Positions 35,021 to 43,250 of a stretch of DNA of 64,000 bases are shown piece after piece. The stretch is from Candidatus Gastranaerophilales bacterium (GTDB lineage Bacteria > Cyanobacteriota > Vampirovibrionia > Gastranaerophilales > Gastranaerophilaceae). The position numbers and the translations under genes are program-made. The notes below the pieces were generated by a model. It was not told the origin of the DNA and did no database searches. It worked only from the letters and a program-made list of their open reading frames with translations. The stretch is from contig CALUTL010000001.1 in NCBI GenBank assembly GCA_944323655.1, positions 278,320-342,319 of the forward strand. The letters run 5' to 3'. How positions within the stretch are numbered: the stretch's first letter is position 1; each line of letters starts with the position of its first letter.

Positions 35021-35725
35021 TTAAATATTTGCACCGCCGTCGTTTTTCATTTTGTCAAGAACATTTTTGCTGCCGTCAATTGATTTTGCGTAATTAACCG
35101 TAAAATCTATCGCCTCATTATCTCTATCAATAGCCTCTTTCAAGCCTATCATTTGCTCAAGCGTCAAATTTTCCATCCCTTTAAGGTCGCTGGAATTAAG
35201 GTAAGTTTTAAAAAGCTTCTGCGCTTCATAATCAAAACCCGGAAGCCCCTTGTAAAGCGAAAACCACTTGTAAAACTGATGCAGCATATAATAAGAATCA
35301 ATCTCCCCGTTTCTCAATATAAACATAGGCTTACTCTTAAACGAAAATCCGCTGTCGGTTAAAATATTAATATATAAAGCTTCTCCCCCTTTCAACTCGC
35401 ACACAAGCCCCTCATCTTCACAAATAAAAGCCAGAATCTTGTCGGCATTATTGAGTTTGACAACCTTTGTTCCGTGAGATTTTATGTATTCAAGCAAAAG
35501 GTCGGGATTGTTCTTAACCCCCGAAACTATCTCGCTCACTGTATTCAAGACCAATTCTTTATTCTTTTCGGTTTCAGAAGTCAAAGTAACCGTAACATTA
35601 GATGAGAGAATGGTTTTAGATGTTTTATTCGCCGAACTTGTTTTCAAATGCTTGTCAAGCCTTGCAGAAAGCTGTTTTTCCTGCAACTTTAGAAAGAAAT
35701 AAATAAGCTTCTTAAAAATATTCAT
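35021..35725 (-). CDS. Unknown cytoplasmic protein
   Basis: 234 residues from ATG 35725; the frame goes six codons further to a TTG, without better support. The N-terminus (MNIFKKLIYFFLKLQEKQL) is an amphipathic or membrane-touching helix. The body is a mixed alpha/beta domain with SYYMLHQFYKWFSLYKGLPGFDYEAQ, and ends acidic. I do not recognise it. It diverges from adhE. A TATAAT lies just upstream of the ATG on the coding strand. Confidence 0.55.
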   Translation of the reverse strand: MNIFKKLIYFFLKLQEKQLSARLDKHLKTSSANKTSKTILSSNVTVTLTSETEKNKELVLNTVSEIVSGVKNNPDLLLEYIKSHGTKVVKLNNADKILAFICEDEGLVCELKGGEALYINILTDSGFSFKSKPMFILRNGEIDSYYMLHQFYKWFSLYKGLPGFDYEAQKLFKTYLNSSDLKGMENLTLEQMIGLKEAIDRDNEAIDFTVNYAKSIDGSKNVLDKMKNDGGANI

Positions 35726-35811
35726 AAAAAGATTATATAACAATTACGCCGCAAGGCTTTCCTCCAAAAAGATTAAATATTAAAAATGTATAAAGATTGT
35801 ACAAAATACAC

Positions 35812-35840
35812 TTGCTTTTCAAAAGTCTTTATTTTATAAT
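35812..35840 (+). promoter_or_regulatory. adhE promoter
   Basis: TTGCTT (35812-35817), 17 bp, TATAAT (35835-35840). Transcription would start near 35847, giving a leader of about 100 bases before the ATG at 35948. Confidence 0.7.
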
Positions 35841-35844
35841 GTAA

Positions 35845-35862
35845 TTGTGAAATTATTCACGA
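35845..35862 (+). promoter_or_regulatory. Rex-like redox operator
   Basis: TTGTGAAATTATTCACGA differs by one base from the palindrome TTGTGAA-N4-TTCACAA bound by the NADH-sensing repressor Rex. It covers the expected transcription start of adhE, a classic Rex target in Firmicutes and other anaerobes. No rex gene is in the window. Confidence 0.6.
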
Positions 35863-35947
35863 ATTGAAATTTTACTATTATCCTGTTAAAATTAACATAC
35901 GGAATAAAAATAGCAATTGTCAAGTTACGATTAAGGAGAAAATAATT

Positions 35948-38620
35948 ATGACAACAAAAAGCAAAAAGACAGTTGAAAACCTTGAGAAGACTTTAAACAA
36001 GTCCACCTTGGTAGACAACGCAGAGCAATTGGAATTGCTTATTGAAAGAGTTAAGAAAGCTCAAAAAATCTATTCAAACTTTACACAAGAACAAGTTGAT
36101 GCGATATTCAAAGCAGCAGCAACAGCCGCAGACAAAGCACGTATTCCATTAGCAAGAATGGCTTATGAAGAAACAGGAATGGGAGTTCTTGAAGACAAAA
36201 TCATAAAAAACCATTTTGCATCAGAATACATTTACAACAAACACAAAAACGCAAAAACATGCGGAATCATTAAAGAAGACAAAGCAAACGGAATTAAAGT
36301 TGTTGCAGAGCCTTTAGGTGTAATCGCAGGTATTGTACCGACAACAAACCCGACTTCAACAGCAATATTCAAATCATTAATAGCTTTAAAGACAAGAAAC
36401 GCAATTATCTTCTCACCGCACCCGAGAGCAACAAAATGCACAATAGAAGCAGCAAAAGTTGTTCTTGAAGCCGCAGTAAAAGCCGGCGCCCCTGAAGATA
36501 TTATCGGCTGGATTGATGTACCGTCAATTGATTTATCAAATCAGTTAATGAAACACGAATCAATTTCGTGCATATTGGCAACAGGCGGCCCTGGAATGGT
36601 AAAAGCAGCATACTCATCAGGCAACCCTGCATTAGGTGTAGGCCCAGGAAACGCTGCCGCAGTAATTGACGAAACAGCAGATATCAAAATGGCAGTTTCC
36701 TCAATCATAATGTCAAAAACATTTGATAACGGTATGATTTGTGCATCAGAACAATCCGTAGTCGTTGTTGATAAGATTTATGAAGAAGTTAAAAAAGAAT
36801 TCATATACAGAGGCTGCCACTTATTAAGTGCTGCTGATGAAAAGAAAATGATCGCATTACCGTTCATTGATCCGAAACGCGGAACAGCACACCCTGATAT
36901 CGTAGGCCAGCCTGCACGCAAAATTGCAGAACTTTCAGGCTTTGAAGTACCTGCAAACACAAAAGTACTTTTAGCAGAAAGACCGACCGTAGATTGGGAA
37001 GATCCGTTCTCAAGAGAAAAATTGTCACCGATTTTGACAATGTATAAGGCAAAAGACTTTGACGATGCAACAGAAATGGCATACGAACTTGTATCAAAAG
37101 GCGGCGCAGGTCACTCTGCGGACCTTTATACAGACACACGCTGCCAAGAAAGAGTAGACAAATTTGCAGAAAAAATGCCTGCTTGCCGTGTATTAATCAA
37201 CTCACCGTCAGCACAGGGCGGTATCGGAGATTTGTACAACTTCAAACTTGAACCGTCACTTTCACTAGGCTGCGGCTCATGGGGTAAGAACGCAATTTCC
37301 GGAAACATCGGAGTTGAAAACCTATTGAACTACAAAACAGTTGCTGAAAGGAGAGAAAATATGCTTTGGTTCAAAGTTCCGCCGAAAGTTTACTTCAAAA
37401 GAGGCGCCGTAGATTTGGCTCTCCGTGAACTTGAAGGCAAAAAACGCGCTTTCATCGTAACTGACAGATTCCTATTCAACTCAGGTGCGGTAAACAGCAT
37501 AGTAAATGTGTTGGATGAAATCGGTATTGACCACCAAATCTTCTTTGATGTAAAACCGGATCCGACATTATCAACAATCAATCAGGCAATGGACATCATA
37601 AGACCATACGAACCGGATGTAATCATATCACTCGGCGGCGGTTCTCCGATGGATGCTGCAAAAATTATGTGGTTAATGTATGAACAACCTGACACAGTAT
37701 TTGAAGATATTTCAATGAGATTTATGGATATCAGAAAGAGAATTTGCAGAATACCTGAATTAGGCAAGAAAGCAACAATGGTTGCAATTCCGACAACTTC
37801 AGGAACAGGTTCGGAAGTAACACCGTTTGCAATCATCACTGATGACGAAACTCACGTAAAATATGCAATTGCAGATTACGCATTAACCCCGAATATGGCA
37901 ATCATCGATCCTAACTTTGTTGACGGAATGCCGAAAGGTTTGACAGCCGCATCCGGTATAGATGCTTTGGTTCACTCAATCGAAGCTTATGTATCAGCAA
38001 TGGCTACAAACTTTACAAATTCAAATGCATTGGAAGCAACAAAACTTGTATTCAGATATTTGGAAAGATCTTGGAAAGAAGGCGCAAATGATCCAGTAGC
38101 AAGAGAAAAAATGCATTATGCCGCAACAATTGCAGGTATGGCATTTGCAAACGCATTCTTAGGATTATGCCACTCAATGGCACACAAATTAGGTGCAATG
38201 TTCAACGTACCTCACGGTGTAGCTAACGCATTGTTAATCAGACAGGTAATCAAATACAACTCAACAGATTGCCCGAAAAAACAATGTATCTTCCCTCAAT
38301 ACAAATTCCCGAATGCAAAATCTAAATATGCACAAATTGCAGACGAATTAGGATTGGGCGGAAAGAACGACGATGAAAAAGTTCAATTGTTAATCAACGC
38401 AATCGACAAATTGATGAAGGCTGTAAATCTTCCAAATTCAATCAAAGACTTTGGTGTAAAAGAATCAGACTTCAACGCTAAGTTAGATGAAATGGTAGAA
38501 TTGGCATTTGACGATCAATGTACAGGTGCAAACCCGGCTTATCCGTTGATGGAAGATATCAAAGCTATTTACAAAGATGCTTACGAAGGTATCGTAAGAG
38601 ATTACTACACTACAAAATAG
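35948..38620 (+). CDS. adhE: Bifunctional acetaldehyde-CoA/alcohol dehydrogenase AdhE
   Basis: 890 residues from ATG 35948, set by AAGGAG 8 bases upstream; the longer open frame to a TTG at 35864 would overlap the promoter region. The N-terminal half (about 25-440) is a CoA-acylating aldehyde dehydrogenase with catalytic Cys in NGMICASEQSVVV. The C-terminal half (about 470-880) is an iron-type alcohol dehydrogenase with GGGSPMDAAK and metal ligands in ALVHSIEAY and LCHSMAHKLG. It reduces acetyl-CoA to ethanol with two NADH and is thus central to fermentative redox balance. The family forms long helical spirosomes. Confidence 0.96.
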   Translation: MTTKSKKTVENLEKTLNKSTLVDNAEQLELLIERVKKAQKIYSNFTQEQVDAIFKAAATAADKARIPLARMAYEETGMGVLEDKIIKNHFASEYIYNKHKNAKTCGIIKEDKANGIKVVAEPLGVIAGIVPTTNPTSTAIFKSLIALKTRNAIIFSPHPRATKCTIEAAKVVLEAAVKAGAPEDIIGWIDVPSIDLSNQLMKHESISCILATGGPGMVKAAYSSGNPALGVGPGNAAAVIDETADIKMAVSSIIMSKTFDNGMICASEQSVVVVDKIYEEVKKEFIYRGCHLLSAADEKKMIALPFIDPKRGTAHPDIVGQPARKIAELSGFEVPANTKVLLAERPTVDWEDPFSREKLSPILTMYKAKDFDDATEMAYELVSKGGAGHSADLYTDTRCQERVDKFAEKMPACRVLINSPSAQGGIGDLYNFKLEPSLSLGCGSWGKNAISGNIGVENLLNYKTVAERRENMLWFKVPPKVYFKRGAVDLALRELEGKKRAFIVTDRFLFNSGAVNSIVNVLDEIGIDHQIFFDVKPDPTLSTINQAMDIIRPYEPDVIISLGGGSPMDAAKIMWLMYEQPDTVFEDISMRFMDIRKRICRIPELGKKATMVAIPTTSGTGSEVTPFAIITDDETHVKYAIADYALTPNMAIIDPNFVDGMPKGLTAASGIDALVHSIEAYVSAMATNFTNSNALEATKLVFRYLERSWKEGANDPVAREKMHYAATIAGMAFANAFLGLCHSMAHKLGAMFNVPHGVANALLIRQVIKYNSTDCPKKQCIFPQYKFPNAKSKYAQIADELGLGGKNDDEKVQLLINAIDKLMKAVNLPNSIKDFGVKESDFNAKLDEMVELAFDDQCTGANPAYPLMEDIKAIYKDAYEGIVRDYYTTK

Positions 38621-38648
38621 CATTTTATAATATTGTTAATATGAAAAA

Positions 38649-38677
38649 AGGAACTGCCAAATGGCAGTTCCTTTTTA
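38649..38677 (+). terminator. adhE terminator
   Basis: GGAACTGCC pairs with GGCAGTTCC around AAAT, followed by TTTTTAT. Confidence 0.9.
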
Positions 38678-38715
38678 TGTAATTACCCCTTCATACAATG
38701 AACATTATAGGGCAC

Positions 38716-38782
38716 CGTCATTCTGAGGGCAAAGCACGAAGAATCTTTTTATTTATATACTTTGCTAACGCTCAGTATGACG
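38716..38782. repeat. REP-like imperfect palindrome
   Basis: CGTCATTCTGAG (38716-38727) mirrors CTCAGTATGACG (38771-38782), with inner arms GCAAAG (38729-38734) and CTTTGC (38760-38765). The motif CGTCATTCTGAG...GAAGAATCT resembles dispersed extragenic palindromes of many bacteria. Only one copy is seen here. Confidence 0.6.
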
Positions 38783-38836
38783 TTGTTTTGAAAAATTTTG
38801 TAGAATTTGCTGTATCAATCACTTTTCTTATGGGAG

Positions 38837-39496
38837 TTACTCCAAAAGCCATGTTTTATAAAGACAGTTGCCGCTTGGACACCAGCGTACCTTCATCGTG
38901 TGATCTTCAAACGGTGCTATTCTGTCAATATGTTCATCGTAATTTCCGCCTTCTTTTGAGGCAAACTTCATCACAAACCTATCCTGACCAAGCCTGTTCG
39001 GCCGTTTATCCCCGTTTACATCCACCAAAATCGGGTATTCTACATTTTTATACAAATACCATGCCATCCCCGAAGCATCCACAAAAGAATAACTTGTTTT
39101 ATTGCATCCAAGCCAATCAGGAGCACCTCCGCCGCCTATAAATGCGGACTGTCCCTCTTCACAAACCCAGCATTCATCCGCATTATTGTCAAAACATGTT
39201 TTTACAGTGTTGAAATACTTTGATATTGTTTTAAAATTCTCGCCGATTGCATCTGAAACAACCAATGTTGTTCCGGAATCAGTTTCTACATCATATGTAT
39301 TTGAAATATCCTCAAATTCGCCGTTTTGCTGAACCCGCAGCAGAGCCTGAGATATGCCTGAATAAGCTTTTTTATAGGCGACTTTCCACTGTTTTTCTTG
39401 ATATTTGCCTATTAAAGAAGGCAGAGTCATAGCAATAACGACTCCAAGAATGCCAAGGGTTATTAAAACTTCTGCCAAATTAAATCCTTTTTTCAA
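38837..39496 (-). CDS. Orphan type IV prepilin-like protein 1
   Basis: 219 residues. The N-terminus MKKG|FNLAEVLITLGILGVV is a class III prepilin signal: short basic leader, Gly before the cleavage point, Phe+1, Glu+5, then a hydrophobic helix. It would be cleaved and N-methylated by a PilD-type peptidase and built into a pilus by PilB/PilC. The globular part has Cys in CFDNNADECWVCEE and a C-terminal CPSGNCLYKTWLLE. It is clearly paralogous to the protein at 52269-52931 (same KYQEKQWKVAYKKAYSGISQ region and ending xYxxWLL). No other pilus gene is adjacent. Confidence 0.88.
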   Translation of the reverse strand: MKKGFNLAEVLITLGILGVVIAMTLPSLIGKYQEKQWKVAYKKAYSGISQALLRVQQNGEFEDISNTYDVETDSGTTLVVSDAIGENFKTISKYFNTVKTCFDNNADECWVCEEGQSAFIGGGGAPDWLGCNKTSYSFVDASGMAWYLYKNVEYPILVDVNGDKRPNRLGQDRFVMKFASKEGGNYDEHIDRIAPFEDHTMKVRWCPSGNCLYKTWLLE

Positions 39497-39511
39497 AACG
39501 CCCTCCTTGAA

Positions 39512-39552
39512 ACTGCTATTTTAATTATAATTATCACATACACTGCTATTTT
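39512..39552. promoter_or_regulatory. Direct repeat, candidate operator between prepilin and XRE gene
   Basis: ACTGCTATTTT occurs at 39512-39522 and again at 39542-39552, 30 bp (about three helical turns) apart, in the divergent region between the two genes. It could be bound by the adjacent HTH protein. Confidence 0.35.
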
Positions 39553-39642
39553 TGTCAATATTTTAGTAGATTTTAATCAAATTAGTAATATTTTGGTATT
39601 TTGAATATCTCCTTTAAATATAAAATTAAATAAAGGAGTATT

Positions 39643-39954
39643 ATGAATACTAAAGAACTTCTAGGGCTAAAAGTAAAAGAATTCAGAAAACAACGAAAAT
39701 TAACTCAGGAAAAATTAGCTGAGATTATCGGAGTGGATAACGGTTATATTAGCAAGCTGGAGGTCGGGCAAAATTTCCCGTCCATCAGCACCTTAGAAAA
39801 AATAGCAGAGGCTCTCGGGGTGGAATTGTATGAGTTGTTCCAGTTTACTCAGGGAAAAGAAAAGGATTTTAGAAGCGAAATAATCTTTATTTATGACTCT
39901 TTGAATAAAGAAAAACAATATACCCTCTACCGTGTTGCAAAAGCTATGGAATAG
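39643..39954 (+). CDS. XRE-family HTH transcriptional regulator
   Basis: 103 residues. A Cro/CI-type helix-turn-helix spans about 10-65 (LTQEKLAEIIGVDNGYISKL, then FPSISTLEKIAEALGVELYE). The C-terminal 35 residues are helical and may dimerise. AAAGGAG precedes the ATG. It diverges from the prepilin gene at 38837-39496, which makes that gene its most probable target along with its own promoter. Confidence 0.88.
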   Translation: MNTKELLGLKVKEFRKQRKLTQEKLAEIIGVDNGYISKLEVGQNFPSISTLEKIAEALGVELYELFQFTQGKEKDFRSEIIFIYDSLNKEKQYTLYRVAKAME

Positions 39955-40028
39955 GATTAAGCTATTTTAATACACACTTGCGTCTTGACATTGCGGTATG
40001 TCTTTTTTATCATAAAAGAATGAGGAAC

Positions 40029-40099
40029 GGCGACATGGCCAAGTGGTAAGGCAGAAGCCTGCAAAGCTTTTACCCCCGGTTCGAATCCGGGTGTCGCCT
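40029..40099 (+). tRNA. tRNA-Cys (GCA)
   Basis: Full cloverleaf: acceptor GGCGACA/TGTCGCC, D arm GCC...GGC, anticodon loop CTGCAAA with anticodon GCA, T arm CCCGG-TTCGAAT-CCGGG, and discriminator T as expected for Cys. No CCA is encoded. It is followed by a T-rich stretch. Confidence 0.95.
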
Positions 40100-40134
40100 T
40101 TTTAAATTTTTTAAAATTATCAAAGGGGAAATGC

Positions 40135-40788
40135 ATGCTTAAAAGATTTTTAGTTACAGCATTTATACTGTTAGGATTATTTACAGGAACTGCTTTTGCA
40201 ATAGATTTAGAATTTGACGGCTATATAGCAGACAAAGCAAATCTACTTTCTAAGGAATCACTTGAAAATTTAAATTACACAATACATGACTTAAACAAGA
40301 AAACAACAGCAGCTATAGCATTAGTTACTTTAAGCACCCTAAATGGCGAAAAAATAGAAGATATAGCAAATAATGTCATGGGCGAATACAAAATCGGAGA
40401 TGATACAAAGAAAAACGGACTTGTATTTGTTACTTCTATTGGAGAAAGACAACTTCAAGTTATATTAGGTGACGGGCTTGCGCAAGAAATAGACCCTAAA
40501 AAGCTTGAAAATATAATTGATAAAAATGTTCTGCCTTATTTTGAAGCCGGAAAATATGAAGACGGAATTTTAAGCGGAACTTATTTAATGGCTGATATGA
40601 TAGCAAAAATAAACGGAAAAGAAATTGAACATTTTGGAAATGTTCCTGATGCAAGCGAATTGAAAAAACCGTTTAATAAAAATTGGTTATGGTTGTTACT
40701 AATTCCGATTTTTGGAGCAGTAGCAGCTATCTGGATATTGGTAGCAAACAAGAAAAAACATAACGAACAACAAGAACAAATTTCTTAA
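40135..40788 (+). CDS. TPM-domain membrane protein (YgcG-like)
   Basis: 217 residues. A signal peptide (MLKRFLVTAFILLGLFTGTAFA) is followed by a TPM domain (about 24-160: GYIADKANLLSKESLENLNY, KKNGLVFVTSIGERQLQVIL, GDGLAQEIDP) and a C-terminal transmembrane helix (about 182-203, WLWLLLIPIFGAVAAIWILV) with a charged tail. TPM domains occur in a thylakoid phosphatase and photosystem II repair factor of plants and in bacterial envelope proteins of uncertain role. The Gly-rich tail of YgcG proteins is absent. Confidence 0.82.
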   Translation: MLKRFLVTAFILLGLFTGTAFAIDLEFDGYIADKANLLSKESLENLNYTIHDLNKKTTAAIALVTLSTLNGEKIEDIANNVMGEYKIGDDTKKNGLVFVTSIGERQLQVILGDGLAQEIDPKKLENIIDKNVLPYFEAGKYEDGILSGTYLMADMIAKINGKEIEHFGNVPDASELKKPFNKNWLWLLLIPIFGAVAAIWILVANKKKHNEQQEQIS

Positions 40789-40826
40789 CTCGTTGATATA
40801 AGATTGATAATTTAATAACTTTTTAT

Positions 40827-41040
40827 GGGCGATTAGCAAGGACTCCGCTTTTCGATTGAGTATCGAAAAGATGGATGGATGGTAGCGCAAGCTACCAACA
40901 AGCTCAAACTTTGATAATTTAATAACTTATTTTGGGCGATTAGCAAGGACTCCGCTTTTCGATTGAGTATCGAAAAGATGGAGGGAAGGTAGCGCAAGCT
41001 ACCAACAAGCTCAAACTTTGATAATTTAATAACTTTTTAT
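40827..41040. repeat. Two 107-bp tandem units that start with the 5' end of tRNA-Val
   Basis: Units at 40827-40933 and 40934-41040. Each begins GGGCGATTAGC, the first 11 bases of the tRNA that follows at 41041, and each is preceded by the same TTGATAATTTAATAAC leader. Inside each are a perfect hairpin CTTTTCGAT-TGAGT-ATCGAAAAG and a GGTAGC-GCAA-GCTACC hairpin with a GNRA-type loop. They differ at only a few bases. Confidence 0.75.
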
Positions 41041-41113
41041 GGGCGATTAGCGCAGTTGGTAGCGCATCACATTGACGTTGTGAGGGTCACGTGTTCGAGT
41101 CACGTATCGCCCA
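41041..41113 (+). tRNA. tRNA-Val (GAC)
   Basis: Acceptor GGGCGAT/ATCGCCC, D arm GCGC...GCGC, anticodon stem TCACA/TGTGA around TTGACGT with anticodon GAC, T arm ACGTG-TTCGAGT-CACGT, discriminator A. T-rich sequence follows at once. Confidence 0.95.
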
Positions 41114-41155
41114 TTTTTATTTTGTCAAAAAATATTTTTTTGATAAAATTTCACT

Positions 41156-41599
41156 ATGTTCAGAAAAATTCAAGAAAAAGATAAAGCCTTTTATATTAAT
41201 ACAGCATGCGAATTTTACAATTCTGATGCCGTAGACCACAAAATACCTTTAAATTATATAGAAAACACCTTCAATGAGCTTATGCGCTCAGAGGACTACG
41301 CAGAAGGCTACATATTTGAAAAGGACGGAGAAAACGCCGGATATGCATTATTGGCAAAATCATTTTCACAAGAAGCAGGCGGACTTGTTGTATGGCTTGA
41401 GGAAATTTACATTCTGCCTCAATTTCGCTCTCTTGGACTTGGCGGAGAATTTATTAATTTTTTAAAAGACAACACTAACTGCGCAAGACTAAGACTTGAA
41501 CTTTGTGCTTCTAATACAAAAGCCTACAAGGCTTACCAAAAGCACGGATTTGAAGTTTTAGATTACAAACAGATGATTTTTGATAAAAAGCTTGATTAA
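41156..41599 (+). CDS. GNAT-family N-acetyltransferase
   Basis: 147 residues, one GNAT domain. Motif A is visible as WLEEIYILPQFRSLGLGGEF, where the R-x-x-G-x-G-like RSLGLGG binds acetyl-CoA; the C-terminal motif B is LELCASNTKAYKAYQKHGFE. The substrate is unknown. It starts 42 bp after tRNA-Val and converges with the glycine-cleavage operon. Confidence 0.88.
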   Translation: MFRKIQEKDKAFYINTACEFYNSDAVDHKIPLNYIENTFNELMRSEDYAEGYIFEKDGENAGYALLAKSFSQEAGGLVVWLEEIYILPQFRSLGLGGEFINFLKDNTNCARLRLELCASNTKAYKAYQKHGFEVLDYKQMIFDKKLD

Positions 41600-41609
41600 A
41601 ACAATTGCT

Positions 41610-42857
41610 TTAAACAGCCTGCAAATATTTTTCAATATCTTCATCAGAAATCATTTCTGTTGCGGCAACCAAAATTCTTTTTTCATCAAGCTTTATACCG
41701 CCCAGAATTGAGTTTTCTTTAAGCTTTCTAAGGAATTCATCAGCAGAAGAATTAACTTCGATTACAAACTCGTTAAAAAAGTTCTTATTAAGCGTCTTAA
41801 TTCCTTTTTGAGAAAGCCTTTGAGATAACTTGTGTGCCTGTTTTGCCGAAAGATATCCGACTTGCTTAAAGCCTTTTTCGCCTAATAATGACAAATACAA
41901 AGTAGCACAAAGTCCTATTAAGGCTTGATTAGAGCAAATGTTGCTGGTTGCTTTTTCTCTTTTAATATGCTGCTCTCTGGTCTGAATTGTAAGACAGAAA
42001 GCCTGATTTCCGTCAGCATCAACAGTTCTTCCGGCAAGTCTTCCCGGAATCTGGCGCATATATTTTTCACGACACGCAATAAACCCTGCGTGCGGTCCGC
42101 CGAATTCCTGCGGGATTCCAAGTGTTTGAATATCTCCGACAACAATATCTGCGCCATATTCTGACGGAGGTTTCAGAATTGAAAGCGATGAAATATTTGT
42201 ACAAACAATTAAGAGAGTATCCAAAGGTTTTACTTCTAAAATCTCACCGTAATAATCAGGATTTTGCACCAAAACACACGCATAATCAGAAGTATCAATA
42301 GGCAAATCATTAAAATATTCCACCTGAATTTCATTTGCCCAAGCGTAAGTATCAATTACCTTTTTATATTCGGGATTTAAATTTTCAGATACAAGAGCTT
42401 TAGATTTTTTAGTAATTCTCTTAGCCATTAAAATAGCTTCCGCACAAGCAGTTCCGCCATCATAAACCGTAGCATTTGATACATCCATGCCGGTAAGGCG
42501 CGAAATCATAGTCTGAAATTCGTACATAACCTGAAGTGTACCTTGAGAAATTTCGGCCTGATAAGGGGTGTATGCCGTCAGAAATTCCCATCTTTGAGCA
42601 ACCTGAGATATAGCAGAAGGAATAAACATATTGTAAACCCCGCCGCCAAGAAAACTTATATAATCAGTTCTGTTCTTTTTTGCAAGCGACTTAATTGTTC
42701 TTTGAACTTCCATTTCGCTCACTGCATCAGGTAGCTCAAGAGCATTCATCCGTGCATACTGAGGAATATCCGCAAACAAATCCTCAATCTTATCTACACC
42801 GCAAACTTTTAGCATTTCTGCTTTTACTTCGTCATTATGTACCAAAAAATTCTTCAT
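41610..42857 (-). CDS. gcvPA: Glycine dehydrogenase (decarboxylating) subunit 1, GcvPA
   Basis: 415 residues, corresponding to the N-terminal half of the P protein. Signatures are SFLGGGVYNMFIPSAISQVA, TAYTPYQAEISQGTLQVMYE and YDGGTACAEAILMA. In the two-subunit form the PLP lysine lies in GcvPB, which is not next to it: after gcvPA comes a GNAT gene on the other strand. The start ATG overlaps the gcvH stop by one base (TAATG read on the minus strand). It makes the glycine-cleavage system together with gcvH and gcvT. Confidence 0.93.
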   Translation of the reverse strand: MKNFLVHNDEVKAEMLKVCGVDKIEDLFADIPQYARMNALELPDAVSEMEVQRTIKSLAKKNRTDYISFLGGGVYNMFIPSAISQVAQRWEFLTAYTPYQAEISQGTLQVMYEFQTMISRLTGMDVSNATVYDGGTACAEAILMAKRITKKSKALVSENLNPEYKKVIDTYAWANEIQVEYFNDLPIDTSDYACVLVQNPDYYGEILEVKPLDTLLIVCTNISSLSILKPPSEYGADIVVGDIQTLGIPQEFGGPHAGFIACREKYMRQIPGRLAGRTVDADGNQAFCLTIQTREQHIKREKATSNICSNQALIGLCATLYLSLLGEKGFKQVGYLSAKQAHKLSQRLSQKGIKTLNKNFFNEFVIEVNSSADEFLRKLKENSILGGIKLDEKRILVAATEMISDEDIEKYLQAV

Positions 42858-43240
42858 TATTCCAATTCTTCTTTATAATCTTCGTATTCCATCAAATCGC
42901 CAAGTTCAGCTTCATCGCCTGTTTTTTCAATTTTCACAAGCCAGCCCTTTTCGTAGGAATCTTCATTAAGAATTTCAGGACTGTCAGCGACTTCGTTGTT
43001 TACTTCAGTAACTTTCCCGCTTATCGGCATATAAATTTCACTTGCAGCTTTTACAGATTCAACTGTTGCAAAAGTTTCGCCTTTATGAAATTCCGTACCA
43101 ACTTCTGGCAATTCCAAAAACACGATATCTCCAAGCTGTTCTACTGCGTAATCAGTTAATCCTACTGTATATTCACCATTTTCATTTTCGTAAATATATT
43201 CATGAGTTTTTGCGCATAAAATCTTTTCTGTTATACTCAT
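42857..43240 (-). CDS. gcvH: Glycine cleavage system H protein
   Basis: 127 residues, normal length. The lipoyl-lysine is in ETFATVESVKAASEIY (ESVKA motif), and the N-terminal part has TVGLTDYAVEQLGDIVFLEL. It carries the aminomethyl group between P, T and L proteins. It lies between gcvT and gcvPA with 10-bp and overlapping spacings. Confidence 0.96.
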   Translation of the reverse strand: MSITEKILCAKTHEYIYENENGEYTVGLTDYAVEQLGDIVFLELPEVGTEFHKGETFATVESVKAASEIYMPISGKVTEVNNEVADSPEILNEDSYEKGWLVKIEKTGDEAELGDLMEYEDYKEELE

Positions 43241-43250
43241 TCTTTTCTCC

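Noticed and set aside
38698..39141. 147-codon plus-strand ORF
   Set aside because: Antisense to the prepilin gene and starts inside the REP-like palindrome; no coding signs.
40827..41113. CRISPR or phage attachment site at the tRNA-Val repeats
   Set aside because: Units abut without spacers, and the shared tRNA part is the 5' rather than the 3' end; no integrase is near.
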